A stretch of DNA of 38,498 nucleotides from JAWLBM01 sp041687675 (GCA_041687675.1 JAWLBM010000046.1:1-38498), one strand, 5' to 3'; shown: positions 10,531 through 19,892, counted from the stretch's first letter. Translations and numbers: made by a program. Notes: a model not told the origin generated them from the letters alone.

Positions 10531-11175
10531 CCAAGATTGGTGGAGAATGGCCTAACGGCCGGCCCTCTCCCTGGGCGCCGGGCCCTTTCAAAAAGCGGGT
10601 TCCCCGGCAAATTGGCCGGGCCGATGTTTCCACCGACCCGGCCGCAATATGAATTTCGCTCCAAATTCAGCCGCGTAGAGTGCGGCACCCTGGCAATTCG
10701 GTGCGGTCGGCCGAGGATCATCGAGGAGGCCACTCTTCCCTCGACCGACCGCCCATCCCGCACGTCCCGGGCAATGCGGCGGACCCGGACCGGCGAGACT
10801 TCGGGAACGGACGCTAGATCAGGGGATGCGATGCGTCCGTTTCCTTGAGATGGACAGTAGCCGTGCCGATGCTTCGATACAATCTTATTCAAATATACTT
10901 CGCCAACTCCACGTATTAACGGTATACAATTAAGGTAAACTCGGCCTGTAATTCCGGATCGATACAGGGCTCCAGCGCCGCGATCCCGATCCGGCACGGA
11001 TCTTTGCAGGGCGATGTCTCGGAAAGGCACAGGCGGCCGCCGCGCGCCGACGACGCCACTCGGCCGGGGGCCGCGGCGATTGACGTGCGGACGCCAATGC
11101 GGGAGAGGACGGGACAGGTCGGCAGGGACGGAGCCGCGGCCGCCGGCCGCGTGCAGCGGCCCGCGCCCGGGGGCC
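10531..11175. other. Non-coding gap with hairpins and an AT-rich patch
   Basis: No convincing coding frame is present: open frames here lack the strong third-position GC of the neighbours and match no family I know. It holds several inverted repeats: CCCGGC/GCCGGG (10603-10620), GGCCGGG/CCCGGCC (10614-10620 with 10637-10643) and TGAATTT-N6-AAATTCA (10650-10669). From about 10865 to 10940 the base composition turns AT-rich, with TTAA at 10916 and 10930 and a GTATAC palindrome at 10922-10927. The AT-rich patch could be a promoter region for a small RNA or a remnant of acquired DNA; neither can be shown from sequence alone. Confidence 0.5.
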
Positions 11176-12315
11176 TCACGGCCGAACCAGGTCTCCGAGC
11201 AGGACCTCGGCGCGTCCACCGCCCGGGCGCGGCATGGTCGAGGCGATGCCCTTCAGGCGGCGGACCCCGAGGAGGGCGAAGAGTTCCGCCTCCACCAGGT
11301 CGCCGTCGTGCCCGAGGTCCTCGATGGCCACCACCTCGCCGGGCAGGCGGGCGCGCATCGCCGCCAGGATCGACGGGTTGAGCCGGCCGCCGCCGGAGAC
11401 GATCCAGCGCCTCACCCCGCGCCCGCTGTCCGGCAGGTGCGGCAGCGCCGCCGCGAGGCCCTCGGCGACGAAGGCGACCAGCGTCGCCGCGCCGTCCTCG
11501 AGGCCGATCGTGTCGGGGAGAGATGGCAGGACCTCGGAGCGGTCGAGCGACTTCGGCGGCGGCGCCGCGTAGTAGCCGCTCTCCATCAGCCTGGCGAGCA
11601 GCGCGCGGTCCACCCGGCCTTCTGCCGAGATCCGGCCGTCGCGGTCGAATCGCTCCGCCGAGCGGGCGCGGATGAAGCGGTCGAGCGCGCCGTTGCCCGC
11701 GCCGGTGTCGAAGCCGATCACCTCGCCGCCCTCGCCGAGCCAGGTGATGTTGGTGACGCCGCCGATGTTGACGACCACCGACGGCAGCCCCTCGCCGCCC
11801 GCCAGCAGGCGGTGGTAGATCGGCGCCAGCGGCGCCCCCTGCCCGCCCGAGGCGACGTCGGCCATGCGGAAGTTGGACGCGACCGGGACGCCGCAGCGCG
11901 CCGCCACCGCCGCGGCGTCGCCCACCTGCAGCGACACGCGCTGGGCGGGATCGTGGAACAGCGTCTGCCCGTGCATGCCGACCACCGCGACCTCGGCCAT
12001 GTCGAAGCCCGACTGCCGGGCGAAGGCCGCGAGAGCCTCGAGATGCCGGGCGGTGACGATCCGCGCGGCCTCCGCCACCAGCGGATCGTCGATCCGGGCC
12101 TCGCGAATGTCGGCGAGGCGCTCGGCGGCGGCGAGGATCGCGGCCGTCTCCGCCGGTTCGAAGGGCAGGAAGAAGCCGCCGCGCGGCGACGGGCGGGCGA
12201 GGCCGTCCGTCTCGACCAGCGCGAGGTCCACCCCGTCGGCGGAGGTGCCGGTCATCGCCCCGATCGCCAGGATCGCGCCGGAGGCCGTATCTCCCGGTGT
12301 CCGTTCCGCCGCCAT
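11176..12315 (-). CDS. anmK: Anhydro-N-acetylmuramic acid kinase
   Basis: Phosphorylates and opens 1,6-anhydro-MurNAc released during peptidoglycan turnover, giving MurNAc-6-phosphate for recycling. The 379-residue product shows the AnmK signatures: AIGAMTGTSADGVDLALVET near the N-terminus (phosphate binding), VVGMHGQTLFHDP, VVNIGGVTNITWL, and GFDTGAGNGALDRFI. Length fits the family (about 370). The ATG at 12315 (MAAERTPGD) is preferred to the upstream 12378, which adds an arginine-rich leader. It is divergent from tyrS across 92 bases, an arrangement common in Alphaproteobacteria. Confidence 0.95.
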   Translation of the reverse strand: MAAERTPGDTASGAILAIGAMTGTSADGVDLALVETDGLARPSPRGGFFLPFEPAETAAILAAAERLADIREARIDDPLVAEAARIVTARHLEALAAFARQSGFDMAEVAVVGMHGQTLFHDPAQRVSLQVGDAAAVAARCGVPVASNFRMADVASGGQGAPLAPIYHRLLAGGEGLPSVVVNIGGVTNITWLGEGGEVIGFDTGAGNGALDRFIRARSAERFDRDGRISAEGRVDRALLARLMESGYYAAPPPKSLDRSEVLPSLPDTIGLEDGAATLVAFVAEGLAAALPHLPDSGRGVRRWIVSGGGRLNPSILAAMRARLPGEVVAIEDLGHDGDLVEAELFALLGVRRLKGIASTMPRPGGGRAEVLLGDLVRP

Positions 12316-12407
12316 GCCCGCCGACCTTTCCGGATGAATCGCCGCCCCATTCCTGATAGAGACGCTGCGGCGCCGCAAGGGGGCGCCGGCACCAGGGACA
12401 GGGTACC

Positions 12408-13661
12408 ATGAGCGGGTTCAAGTCGGACTTCCTGCGCACGCTCGACGAGCGCGGCTTCATCCACCAGGTCTCCGACCCGGAAGGGCTGGACGAGGCGTGC
12501 CTGAAGGGTCCGGTGACCGGCTACATCGGCTTCGACGCCACCGCCACGAGCCTGCACGCCGGCAGCCTCATCCAGATCATGATGCTCTACTGGATGCAGC
12601 AGACCGGCCACCGGCCGGTGTCGCTGATGGGCGGCGGCACCTCGATGATCGGCGATCCGTCCTTCAAGGACGAGGCCCGCAAGCTGCTGTCCGAGGCCGA
12701 CATCGAGCGCAACATCAACGGCATCCGCCAGGTCTTCTCGCGCTACCTGCGCTATGGCGAGGACGCCATCGGCGCGATGATGATCAACAACGCCGACTGG
12801 CTCCTGAGGCTCAACTACGTCGAGTTCCTGCGCGAGGTCGGGCGGCACTTCTCGGTCAACCGCATGCTGACCTTCGACAGCGTGAAGCTGCGGCTCGACC
12901 GCGAGCAGTCGCTGTCCTTCCTCGAGTTCAACTACATGATCCTGCAGGGCTACGACTTCGTCGAGCTGAACCGCCGCCACGGCGTGACGCTGCAGATGGG
13001 CGGCTCCGACCAGTGGGGCAACATCGTCAACGGCATCGACCTCGGCCACCGGATGGGAACGCCGCAGCTCTACGCCCTCACCTCGCCGCTGCTCACCACC
13101 GCCTCCGGCGCCAAGATGGGCAAGACCGCGACCGGCGCCATATGGCTCAATGCCGACCTCCTCTCGCCGTACGAGTTCTGGCAGTTCTGGCGCAACACCG
13201 AGGACGCCGACGTCGGCCGCTTCCTGAAGCTCTACACCCCGCTGCCGATGGACGAGATCGCCCGCCTCGCCGCGCTCGGCGGGTCGGAGATCAACGAGGC
13301 GAAGAAGGTGCTCGCCACCGAGGTGACCGCCATGCTGCACGGACGCGAGGCCGCGGCTGAGGCCGCCGAGACCGCCCGCCGGACCTTCGAGGAGGGCGCC
13401 CTGCCCGCCTCGCTGCCGACCGTCGAGGTGCCGCGCGACGAGTTCGAGGGGGGCCTCGGCCTCCTCTCCGCCTGCGTACGCGCCGGCCTTGCCGCCTCCA
13501 ACGGCGAGGCCCGCCGCTCGGTGGACGGCGGCGGCGTCCGGGTCAACGACGAGACCGTCTCCGACCCGCGCCGCGTCCTCACCGCGGACGACCTCACGCC
13601 CGAGGGCGTCGTCAAGCTCTCGCTCGGCAGGAAGAAGCACATCCTCCTCCGCCCGGTCTGA
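12408..13661 (+). CDS. tyrS: Tyrosyl-tRNA synthetase
   Basis: Class I synthetase charging tRNA-Tyr. The 417-residue product carries the HIGH-equivalent motif in TSLHAGSLIQIMMLYWMQQT, tyrosine-pocket and Rossmann signatures (GGSDQWGNIVNGIDL), the KMSKS-equivalent loop KMGKTATG, and a C-terminal S4-type RNA-binding domain (LAASNGEARRSVDGGGVRVN). Size matches bacterial TyrRS. An AGGGACAGGG stretch precedes the ATG. The stop is only 14 bases from the end of the convergent AsmA-like gene; a short GC palindrome, GGCGGCCGCC at 13665-13674, sits between them. Confidence 0.97.
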   Translation: MSGFKSDFLRTLDERGFIHQVSDPEGLDEACLKGPVTGYIGFDATATSLHAGSLIQIMMLYWMQQTGHRPVSLMGGGTSMIGDPSFKDEARKLLSEADIERNINGIRQVFSRYLRYGEDAIGAMMINNADWLLRLNYVEFLREVGRHFSVNRMLTFDSVKLRLDREQSLSFLEFNYMILQGYDFVELNRRHGVTLQMGGSDQWGNIVNGIDLGHRMGTPQLYALTSPLLTTASGAKMGKTATGAIWLNADLLSPYEFWQFWRNTEDADVGRFLKLYTPLPMDEIARLAALGGSEINEAKKVLATEVTAMLHGREAAAEAAETARRTFEEGALPASLPTVEVPRDEFEGGLGLLSACVRAGLAASNGEARRSVDGGGVRVNDETVSDPRRVLTADDLTPEGVVKLSLGRKKHILLRPV

Positions 13662-13675
13662 CCGGGCGGCCGCCT

Positions 13676-16600
13676 TCACCGCAGCTCGAACAGCTTGCGG
13701 AAGATGCCCGGGGCGATGGCGGACAGCGGGTTCACCGTCAGCACCGGCTCGTCGATCGGGCCGGCCAGGCGGAAGGTGACGCCGACGAGGCCGGCGCGGC
13801 CGCCCGCGAACATGGTCTGGCCGATGATCGGGATCTTGCCGAGCAGGCTGTCGAAGGCGCTGGCCGGCAGGTAGGTGCCCGAGAGCCGCACCGTCTCGCG
13901 GGAGAAGTCGATGTCGCCCTGCATGGAGAGGCCAGCGGTCGCCGCCCGGACCACGCCGTCCTCGATGACGAGACGGCCGTCGGCGAAGGCGAGGTCGAAC
14001 AGCAGCCGCTCGATCTCCACCGTCGCCCGGCCCGCCGACGGGCCGGACTCCGCCGCCGTCGAGAGCCGCGCCAGCGCCGGCTCGTCGACGATGCGCAGCC
14101 GGCTGCCGTCGACCGCGGCGCGGAGGCCGCCGGTCGGGTCGATGGTCCCGGTCACCACGGCACGGCCGCCGAAGACGCGGCGGTAGATCCCGAGGAAGCG
14201 CAGCAGCCGGCCGACCTCCCCCGCCTCCGCCTCCAGCCGGCGCATGCCGCCGCCGGCCGCCATCAGCGTCAAAGAGGCGGAGCCGCTGCCGGCGGTCTGG
14301 GCGGTAAGCGCCAGCCCGGCCACCCGGCCGTCCTCCACGGCGGCGTCGAGGTTGAAGCCGGAGAGCGACTCCTCGGCAAAGCCGGTGACGCTCCCGATCG
14401 CCACGTCGAGGCGCAGCGACCCGGTCCCGGCCGCCGGCCCGGCCCCGCCGCGGAGCAGCCCGCGGATGGTGCGCCGGGCGTTGAACGTCGCGCCGCGCAC
14501 CTCGACGTCGAGCACGCCGTCCGCCGCCCGCCGGGCCGTCAGCGACAGCCGGTCCCCCTCGCGGGCGACGATCCGCGGCAGGTCCGCGGAGACCACCCGG
14601 CCGTCGCCGTCGAGGGTCAGCGATCCGGAGATCCGCGCCTCACCGGCGCGGAGCTCGAGGTCGCGGATCACCGTCCGTCCCTCGCCCTCGACCAGGGTGA
14701 ACCGCGCCGTGCCGGGCCGCCCCCGGGGCTTGTCGATCCCGAGCGGCAGGATCCGCAGCCGCGCGTCCGCGAGATCGACCGTCACCTGTCGGCCGTCGGC
14801 GCCGTCCGCCCCGGGCATCGACGAGACGTCGACGGTCACCGGTCCCATGAGCACGCCTTCGAGCCCGATGCCGAGCCGCTTGCGGTCCTCGGCCTCAAGA
14901 CGCAGGCGAACCTCGGCGGCGCCGCCCTGCTGCCCGTCGAGCGACTCCTCGAGATCGACCTCTGCGCGAACCCCGTCGAGCAGGGCCTCGCCGGAAATCC
15001 GGGCGCGACCGTCCTCGACCCGAATCTCGACGTCGGCGTCGCTGACCGTGCGCCCGTCGACGGGCTGGTCCAGCGTGAGGTCGGTAAGGCGGATGTCGGC
15101 CCTGTACTGCACCTCTTCGGGCCTGAGGCCGCGCACAAGCGGAATCCGCAGCGCGACCTCCGCCTCCATCGCCCCGCGGGCCCCCTCCGTGTCGGCCGGC
15201 AGCCTGGACCCGGCGAGCGTCAGCCGGTTCCACAGCGCCAGCGTCGCGCGGGCATCACCGGAGAGCCGGAAGTCGACCTCGCCCGTCGGCGGCTCGACCG
15301 CGACGTGCGGGATGACGAATCGACCGGAGGCGATCGGCAGCGAGCCGTCCTCGCCGAGGTCGACCCGGCCGCTCTCCAGCGTCACCTCGAACCGATTATC
15401 CTTCAGGCGCGCGGAGCCGACCGCGTCGCGGATCATCGGGCCGTCGTCGAAGGACCGGAAGGCGACGCCATCGAAACGGAAGGCGACTGCCGCCCCGGCC
15501 TCGCTCCCCGCGCCGGGCCGGATCCCTCGATCGAGGACGGTCAGGTCGACGGTAGCGTCGCTGATCTCGCCGCTCTCCACCTTCTCCATCACCCAGCGGC
15601 GCGCGTCGGATGCGATGACGGTGGGCCAGACGGCCTTCAGCACGTCGATCGACATCGACGAGAAAACGCCCGACAGCGCGCCGGCGAGGCGTCCGTCCGC
15701 CCGGCCGAGCCGCATCGCGGCGGCGAAGCTCGCGCCCTCGCCCGCCGCCCGGATCCGGTCCACGACGAGTTGCCCGGCGGCGGCGTCATAGCTGCCGGCG
15801 AGATCGGCGAGGCCCTTGCGCTCGTCCTGCGGCGTGGTGCCCCGGGCGGAGAGCCGCAGGTCGAAGGGCCAGATCGAGCCGCCGGGCTCGGGAACTCCGA
15901 GTTCCCCGGCGACGATCACCTGCCCGCCGGGCAGCAGCACCGGCGAGGGAATGAGGACGACGGTCCGCCCGCCGGGCCGGATCAGCACCTCGAGCCGGCT
16001 GCGGCCGCCGACGAAGGGCGTCGCCGCCTCGCCGGCGACGTCGAGCGGGCCCAGCGTCAGTTCGCCCTCGCCGTCGGCGACGGCGCCGCCCGCAAGGCGC
16101 AGGTCGCCCCTGAAGCCGATCGGGCCGGTCACCGGCGCGTCCGCCCGTCCGACGAAGCCGGCGACGTCGGCGACGTCGAGGCCCTCGGTCCGCAGCGCCA
16201 CCGCGCGCACGCCGTCCGCGCCCGGCGGGTCCGCATCCGCGCGGATCGACCACGGGCCGGCGGCGCCGCGGCCAGCGAGGCTGAACTCCGCCCGGCCCTC
16301 GGCGCCGATGCCGAGCGCCAGCGCGGCGTCGCGCATCAGCGTGGCGCGGTCGCCGTCGGCGCCGGCGTCGAACACGGTGAGCGAGCCGACCTCCAGGTAG
16401 CGCACGCGCGGAGCGGCGAGGCTCTGCTCGACGAGCGCGGCGATGGCATGCAGCGGCGGAAGCTGGCGCTCCACGGAGAGGGTCAGCGCCAGGTGGTCGA
16501 CGACGATCTTCTCGGCCCTGCGGCCGAAGCCCCGCCAGCCGGCGGTGACGGCGGCTGTGTCGATCGAGACCGTGCCCCGACCCGGCACCGAGATCACCGT

Positions 16601-16894
16601 GTCGCGCAGGTGCAACTCGGGGCGGACCCGCCCGTCGAGCGCCACCCCCACCACCCCGACCTCGACGGCGGCCCCCGGAGGCAGCGCCGCCTCGAGCCGG
16701 GCCGCCACCGTGCCGGCGAAGGCCTCGCTCCACACCGGCCCGGAGAGCAGGCGGGCGGCGAGCCCCGCGCCGGCGACCGCGAGCAGCAGGAGAACCAGCG
16801 CGGCCATGCGCAGCGGATGGCGACGGCGCCGCCGGGGCCGCGGCGCGGCGCCATCGGGCTCATCCGGTTCGGGCGGGTTTGCGCGGGCCGTCAT
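13676..16894 (-). CDS. DUF3971 / AsmA-like (YhdP-type) envelope protein
   Basis: A 1072-residue protein with one N-terminal membrane anchor (about 28-50, PLRMAALVLLLLAVAGAGLA) after an arginine-rich cytoplasmic start, then a very long beta-rich periplasmic part typical of the AsmA/YhdP/TamB group. The C-terminus (FRLAGPIDEPVLTVNPLSAI, then APGIFRKLFELR) is the hallmark ending of the alphaproteobacterial DUF3971 branch. Proteins of this superfamily form hydrophobic-groove bridges thought to move phospholipid towards the outer membrane; that role is inferred here. No strong ribosome binding site precedes the ATG at 16894. It is convergent with tyrS and divergent from the peroxiredoxin gene. Confidence 0.88.
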   Translation of the reverse strand: MTARANPPEPDEPDGAAPRPRRRRRHPLRMAALVLLLLAVAGAGLAARLLSGPVWSEAFAGTVAARLEAALPPGAAVEVGVVGVALDGRVRPELHLRDTVISVPGRGTVSIDTAAVTAGWRGFGRRAEKIVVDHLALTLSVERQLPPLHAIAALVEQSLAAPRVRYLEVGSLTVFDAGADGDRATLMRDAALALGIGAEGRAEFSLAGRGAAGPWSIRADADPPGADGVRAVALRTEGLDVADVAGFVGRADAPVTGPIGFRGDLRLAGGAVADGEGELTLGPLDVAGEAATPFVGGRSRLEVLIRPGGRTVVLIPSPVLLPGGQVIVAGELGVPEPGGSIWPFDLRLSARGTTPQDERKGLADLAGSYDAAAGQLVVDRIRAAGEGASFAAAMRLGRADGRLAGALSGVFSSMSIDVLKAVWPTVIASDARRWVMEKVESGEISDATVDLTVLDRGIRPGAGSEAGAAVAFRFDGVAFRSFDDGPMIRDAVGSARLKDNRFEVTLESGRVDLGEDGSLPIASGRFVIPHVAVEPPTGEVDFRLSGDARATLALWNRLTLAGSRLPADTEGARGAMEAEVALRIPLVRGLRPEEVQYRADIRLTDLTLDQPVDGRTVSDADVEIRVEDGRARISGEALLDGVRAEVDLEESLDGQQGGAAEVRLRLEAEDRKRLGIGLEGVLMGPVTVDVSSMPGADGADGRQVTVDLADARLRILPLGIDKPRGRPGTARFTLVEGEGRTVIRDLELRAGEARISGSLTLDGDGRVVSADLPRIVAREGDRLSLTARRAADGVLDVEVRGATFNARRTIRGLLRGGAGPAAGTGSLRLDVAIGSVTGFAEESLSGFNLDAAVEDGRVAGLALTAQTAGSGSASLTLMAAGGGMRRLEAEAGEVGRLLRFLGIYRRVFGGRAVVTGTIDPTGGLRAAVDGSRLRIVDEPALARLSTAAESGPSAGRATVEIERLLFDLAFADGRLVIEDGVVRAATAGLSMQGDIDFSRETVRLSGTYLPASAFDSLLGKIPIIGQTMFAGGRAGLVGVTFRLAGPIDEPVLTVNPLSAIAPGIFRKLFELR

Positions 16895-17041
16895 CGCGCG
16901 CGATGGTACACGAAGGCCGGGGCCGGAGCGCCATGCCTTTGCGGGATCGGCGACGGCAATCCGTCACGGGAACTCTTGCGTAGATCAACCGCCAGGTGGC
17001 ACATCCGCAACCGACCCTGTTCCCCTCGAGGAGGCATCCCC

Positions 17042-17509
17042 ATGAGCGACATCACCGAAGGCAGTCCTGCGCCCGACTTCACCCTCGCCACCGCCGGCGG
17101 CGGCAGCGTCAGCCTCTCGGCGCTGAAGGGCAACCCGGTGGTCGTCTACTTCTACCCCAAGGACGATACCTCCGGCTGCACCAAGGAGGCGATCTCCTTC
17201 TCCAGCCTGAAGCCGGACTTCGACGCGGCCGGCGTGACGGTGATCGGCATATCGCCCGACGACGCGGCGAGCCACGACAAGTTCGCGCGCAAGCACGACC
17301 TTTCCGTCGTGCTCGGCGCCGATCCGGAGCGCGCGGCGATCGAGGCCTATGGCGTCTGGGCGGAGAAGTCGATGTACGGCCGCAAGTACATGGGCGTCGA
17401 GCGCTCGACCTTCCTCATCGACCGCGACGGCAAGGTGGCGCGGGTCTGGCGGTCGGTGAAGGTGCCCGGCCACGCCGAGGAGGTCCTCGCCGCCGCGAAG
17501 GCGCTCTGA
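17042..17509 (+). CDS. bcp: Bcp/PrxQ-type peroxiredoxin with a single cysteine
   Basis: Thiol peroxidase reducing peroxides with thioredoxin-type donors. The 155-residue product has the thioredoxin-fold peroxiredoxin core: PDFTLATAGGGSVSLSALKG, then VVVYFYPKDDTSGCTKEA with the peroxidatic Cys46. In most Bcp proteins a second cysteine lies five residues later; here that position is Ile51 and the protein has no other cysteine, so it must be a 1-Cys enzyme with an external resolving thiol. GGAGG lies eight bases before the ATG. A DUF455 gene follows after nine bases, suggesting co-transcription. Confidence 0.94.
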   Translation: MSDITEGSPAPDFTLATAGGGSVSLSALKGNPVVVYFYPKDDTSGCTKEAISFSSLKPDFDAAGVTVIGISPDDAASHDKFARKHDLSVVLGADPERAAIEAYGVWAEKSMYGRKYMGVERSTFLIDRDGKVARVWRSVKVPGHAEEVLAAAKAL

Positions 17510-17518
17510 GGACCCGCC

Positions 17519-18376
17519 ATGAAGGACGTCCCCGCCTCGCCGGTCGGCGATCCCGCCGGTCCGGCGGGCGAGACGCTGCGTGAGCGGGCGCGCGCCATCG
17601 TGGCGACGCCCGATCTTTCGCAGAAGGTGGCGCTCGCCTACGCCACCGCGCGCGACTGGTTCGGCCGCCGGCTCGCCCGCGGGTCGGGGCTCACCGGAGA
17701 GCCGATGCCGGCCCGGCCGGGCCGCCCGGAGCGGCCGATCCTGCTTGCCCCGCGCGACATGCCGCGGCGCACCCGGGCGGGCAAGGCCGGGCGGGTCGCC
17801 CTCGTCCACTCGCTCGCCCACATCGAGCTCAACGCCGTCGACCTCACCTGGGACCTCGTCGGCCGATTCGCCGACGAGACGGTGCCGCGGTCCTTCTTCG
17901 ACGACTGGGTGCAGGTGGGCCTGGAGGAGGCCAAGCACTTCTCCATGCTCGACCGGCGGCTCGGAGACCTCGGCGCCGCCTACGGCGACCTCCCCGCCCA
18001 TGACGGCCTGTGGCAGGCGGCCGAGGCGACCGGCGGCGACCTCGCCGCGCGCCTTGCGGTGATTCCGCTGGTGCTCGAGGCCCGCGGCCTCGACGTGACC
18101 CCGTCGATGGCGGCGATGCTGCGCGCGCACGGCGACGAGGAGACCGCCGCGATCCTAGACGTCATCTACCGCGACGAGAAGCGCCATGTCGCCTTCGGGA
18201 CCAAGTGGTTCCGCTTCCTCTGCGACCGGGCGCGCCGCCAGCCGGAAGCGGCCTTCCACGCGCTGGTGCGCGACCACTTCCGCGGATCGCTGAAGCCGCC
18301 CTTCAACGACCGGGCGCGCTCGGAGGCGGGGCTGACACCCGGCTTCTATAAGCCGCTGTCGCGAATCATCGGCTGA
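17519..18376 (+). CDS. DUF455 ferritin-like protein
   Basis: The 285-residue product belongs to the DUF455 family, predicted to have a ferritin-like four-helix di-iron fold. Candidate metal ligands include His and Glu of SLAHIELNAVDL, the EAKH of VGLEEAKHFSML and the EKRH of YRDEKRHVAFGTKWF, the spaced ExxH pattern of ferritin-like enzymes. The reaction is not established; tRNA-hydroxylase-like and rubrerythrin-like roles are possible for ferritin-fold relatives. GAGGA lies just before the ATG at 17519, nine bases after bcp, so the two are probably one transcript and may share an oxidative-stress role. Confidence 0.88.
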   Translation: MKDVPASPVGDPAGPAGETLRERARAIVATPDLSQKVALAYATARDWFGRRLARGSGLTGEPMPARPGRPERPILLAPRDMPRRTRAGKAGRVALVHSLAHIELNAVDLTWDLVGRFADETVPRSFFDDWVQVGLEEAKHFSMLDRRLGDLGAAYGDLPAHDGLWQAAEATGGDLAARLAVIPLVLEARGLDVTPSMAAMLRAHGDEETAAILDVIYRDEKRHVAFGTKWFRFLCDRARRQPEAAFHALVRDHFRGSLKPPFNDRARSEAGLTPGFYKPLSRIIG

Positions 18377-18493
18377 TTTCAGCCGTTTGAGAGCCTCCTT
18401 CGGCATCGGGATAAGCGAATGTTAACCCTAACGATCTCTAATGATCGCACTCGCACCTTTTCTCGATGACGAGCGCGACCGGAGGGATTGTCG

Positions 18494-19801
18494 ATGGTGA
18501 GCCACCGCGCGGAAGACCGCTACAGGCCCCGCAGCGCCGACCGGCGGATCGTCTTCATCAGCCATGATTCGGCGAGGACGGTGACGGTCCGGCCCTGGGT
18601 CGCGGGCCTGGCGGGCGTCCTGGTGGCGGCGCTGTCGGTCGCCTACCTCGGCGCGACGGCCTACTTCATCTTCCGGGACGACATCCTCACCGGCCTCGCC
18701 GCCCGCAACGCCGAGATGCAGCAGGCCTACGAGGGGCGCATCGCCTCGCTGCGCTCCGAGATCGACCGCATCGCGAGCCGGCAGATCCTCGACCAGGTCG
18801 CCTTCGACGACAAGGTCGACCGGCTGATCGCCGCCCACCGGGCGCTCGGCGACCGCTCCGCGTTCATCACCGACCTCCTCGACCGCGCCCGCGCCAGCGG
18901 CCTCCTCGCCGACGGCCCCGCCGGGGCCGACCAGCGGGCGGACGCCGCCGACGAAGCCGTGTCGCCGACGGGATACGCCGCCGAGGGGAGCGCCGCCATC
19001 GAGCGGCGCTTCGCCGCCCTCACCGGCGTCGGCGAACCGCAGGCGGCGGCCGCGGAGGATGCGATCCCGCTCGACGACCAGGGCCGGCCCGACATCGTCG
19101 CCCTCACCCGCAGCCTTGCCGAGATCGACCGCACCCAGACCGAGGCGGTCCACACCATCGCGGCCGCCGCGAAGGCGCGCGTCGAGGATGTCCGCCGCGT
19201 GGTGGCCGACCTCGGCATGAGCCTCAAGGTGCCCGCCCCCGCCGTGGAACCGGCGGACGCCGCCGCGCTGGGCGGCCCCTACGTGCCGGTCACCTCCTCG
19301 GAGGCCATGGCGGCCGCCCTCGCCGAGGCCGACCGGGCCTTCGGGACCCTCGGTAACCTCCGGAGCGCCATTTCCAGCATCCCGCTCGAGACGCCGCTCG
19401 AGAACGCGTCGATGAGTTCCAACTTCGGGTCCCGCACCGATCCCTTCCTCGGCTCGATCGCCTTCCACGCCGGCGTCGACTTCCGCGCCCCGAGCGGTCG
19501 CCCGGTCGCCGCCACCGGGGCGGGCCGGGTGATCGTGGCCGGCCGCAACGGCGGCTACGGCAACCTCGTGGAAATCGACCACGGCAAGGGCGTCACCACC
19601 CGCTACGCCCACCTGTCGAAGATCGACGTCAAGGTCGGCGACCGGGTCGAGGTCGGCGACATCGTCGGACGGGTCGGTTCCACCGGGCGCTCCACCGGGC
19701 CGCACCTCCACTACGAGACCCGCGTCAACGGCGCCGCCGTCAATCCGCAGCGATGGCTCGCCGCCGGGCGTCAAATCGACAGCCTGCTCCCTCGACTTTG
19801 A
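18494..19801 (+). CDS. M23 (LytM) peptidoglycan endopeptidase, membrane-anchored
   Basis: Zinc metallopeptidase cleaving peptidoglycan cross-links, likely in cell division or growth. The 435-residue product has one membrane segment (about 36-60), a periplasmic helical region (about 65-290) and a LytM domain near the C-terminus. Zinc ligands are intact: His325 and Asp329 in HAGVD, and His406 of the HLH motif (404-406), so it should be catalytically active rather than a degenerate activator. The ATG at 18494 follows GGAGGG by seven bases; a TTG two codons earlier is less likely. The 117 bases upstream are AT-richer than average and contain TTAACC (18422-18427), a possible promoter zone. Confidence 0.93.
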   Translation: MVSHRAEDRYRPRSADRRIVFISHDSARTVTVRPWVAGLAGVLVAALSVAYLGATAYFIFRDDILTGLAARNAEMQQAYEGRIASLRSEIDRIASRQILDQVAFDDKVDRLIAAHRALGDRSAFITDLLDRARASGLLADGPAGADQRADAADEAVSPTGYAAEGSAAIERRFAALTGVGEPQAAAAEDAIPLDDQGRPDIVALTRSLAEIDRTQTEAVHTIAAAAKARVEDVRRVVADLGMSLKVPAPAVEPADAAALGGPYVPVTSSEAMAAALAEADRAFGTLGNLRSAISSIPLETPLENASMSSNFGSRTDPFLGSIAFHAGVDFRAPSGRPVAATGAGRVIVAGRNGGYGNLVEIDHGKGVTTRYAHLSKIDVKVGDRVEVGDIVGRVGSTGRSTGPHLHYETRVNGAAVNPQRWLAAGRQIDSLLPRL

Positions 19802-19803
19802 TC

Positions 19804-19832
19804 TTGTCATTTATGCGAATACTTCTTATGAT
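19804..19832 (+). promoter_or_regulatory. Strong candidate sigma-70 promoter for the GGDEF-EAL gene
   Basis: TTGTCA at 19804-19809 and TATGAT at 19827-19832 are separated by exactly 17 bases, each differing from consensus at one position. It starts two bases after the upstream peptidase stop. Transcription would begin near 19839, just before the candidate start codons of the next gene. Confidence 0.7.
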
Positions 19833-19892
19833 CGCCCAGGATTTTTCGCTGTAGCACGAGGGATGCCCGGCTCCGACCGGCCCCGGAGCTGG

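Noticed and set aside
10916..10933. Two TTAA sites suggesting a CtrA box
   Set aside because: The CtrA motif needs seven bases between the TTAA halves; here there are ten.
10413..11219. 268-codon minus-strand frame in the rpmG-anmK gap
   Set aside because: It overlaps the rpmG terminator, lacks third-position GC bias and resembles no family. The gap is better explained as non-coding.
16976..16988. FNR/FixK-like box TTGCGTAGATCAA upstream of bcp
   Set aside because: The half sites are separated by three bases instead of four and the left half is degenerate, so binding is unlikely.
18422..18427. TTAACC as a CtrA half site upstream of the M23 peptidase
   Set aside because: Only one half is present; no matching second half lies at the required spacing.
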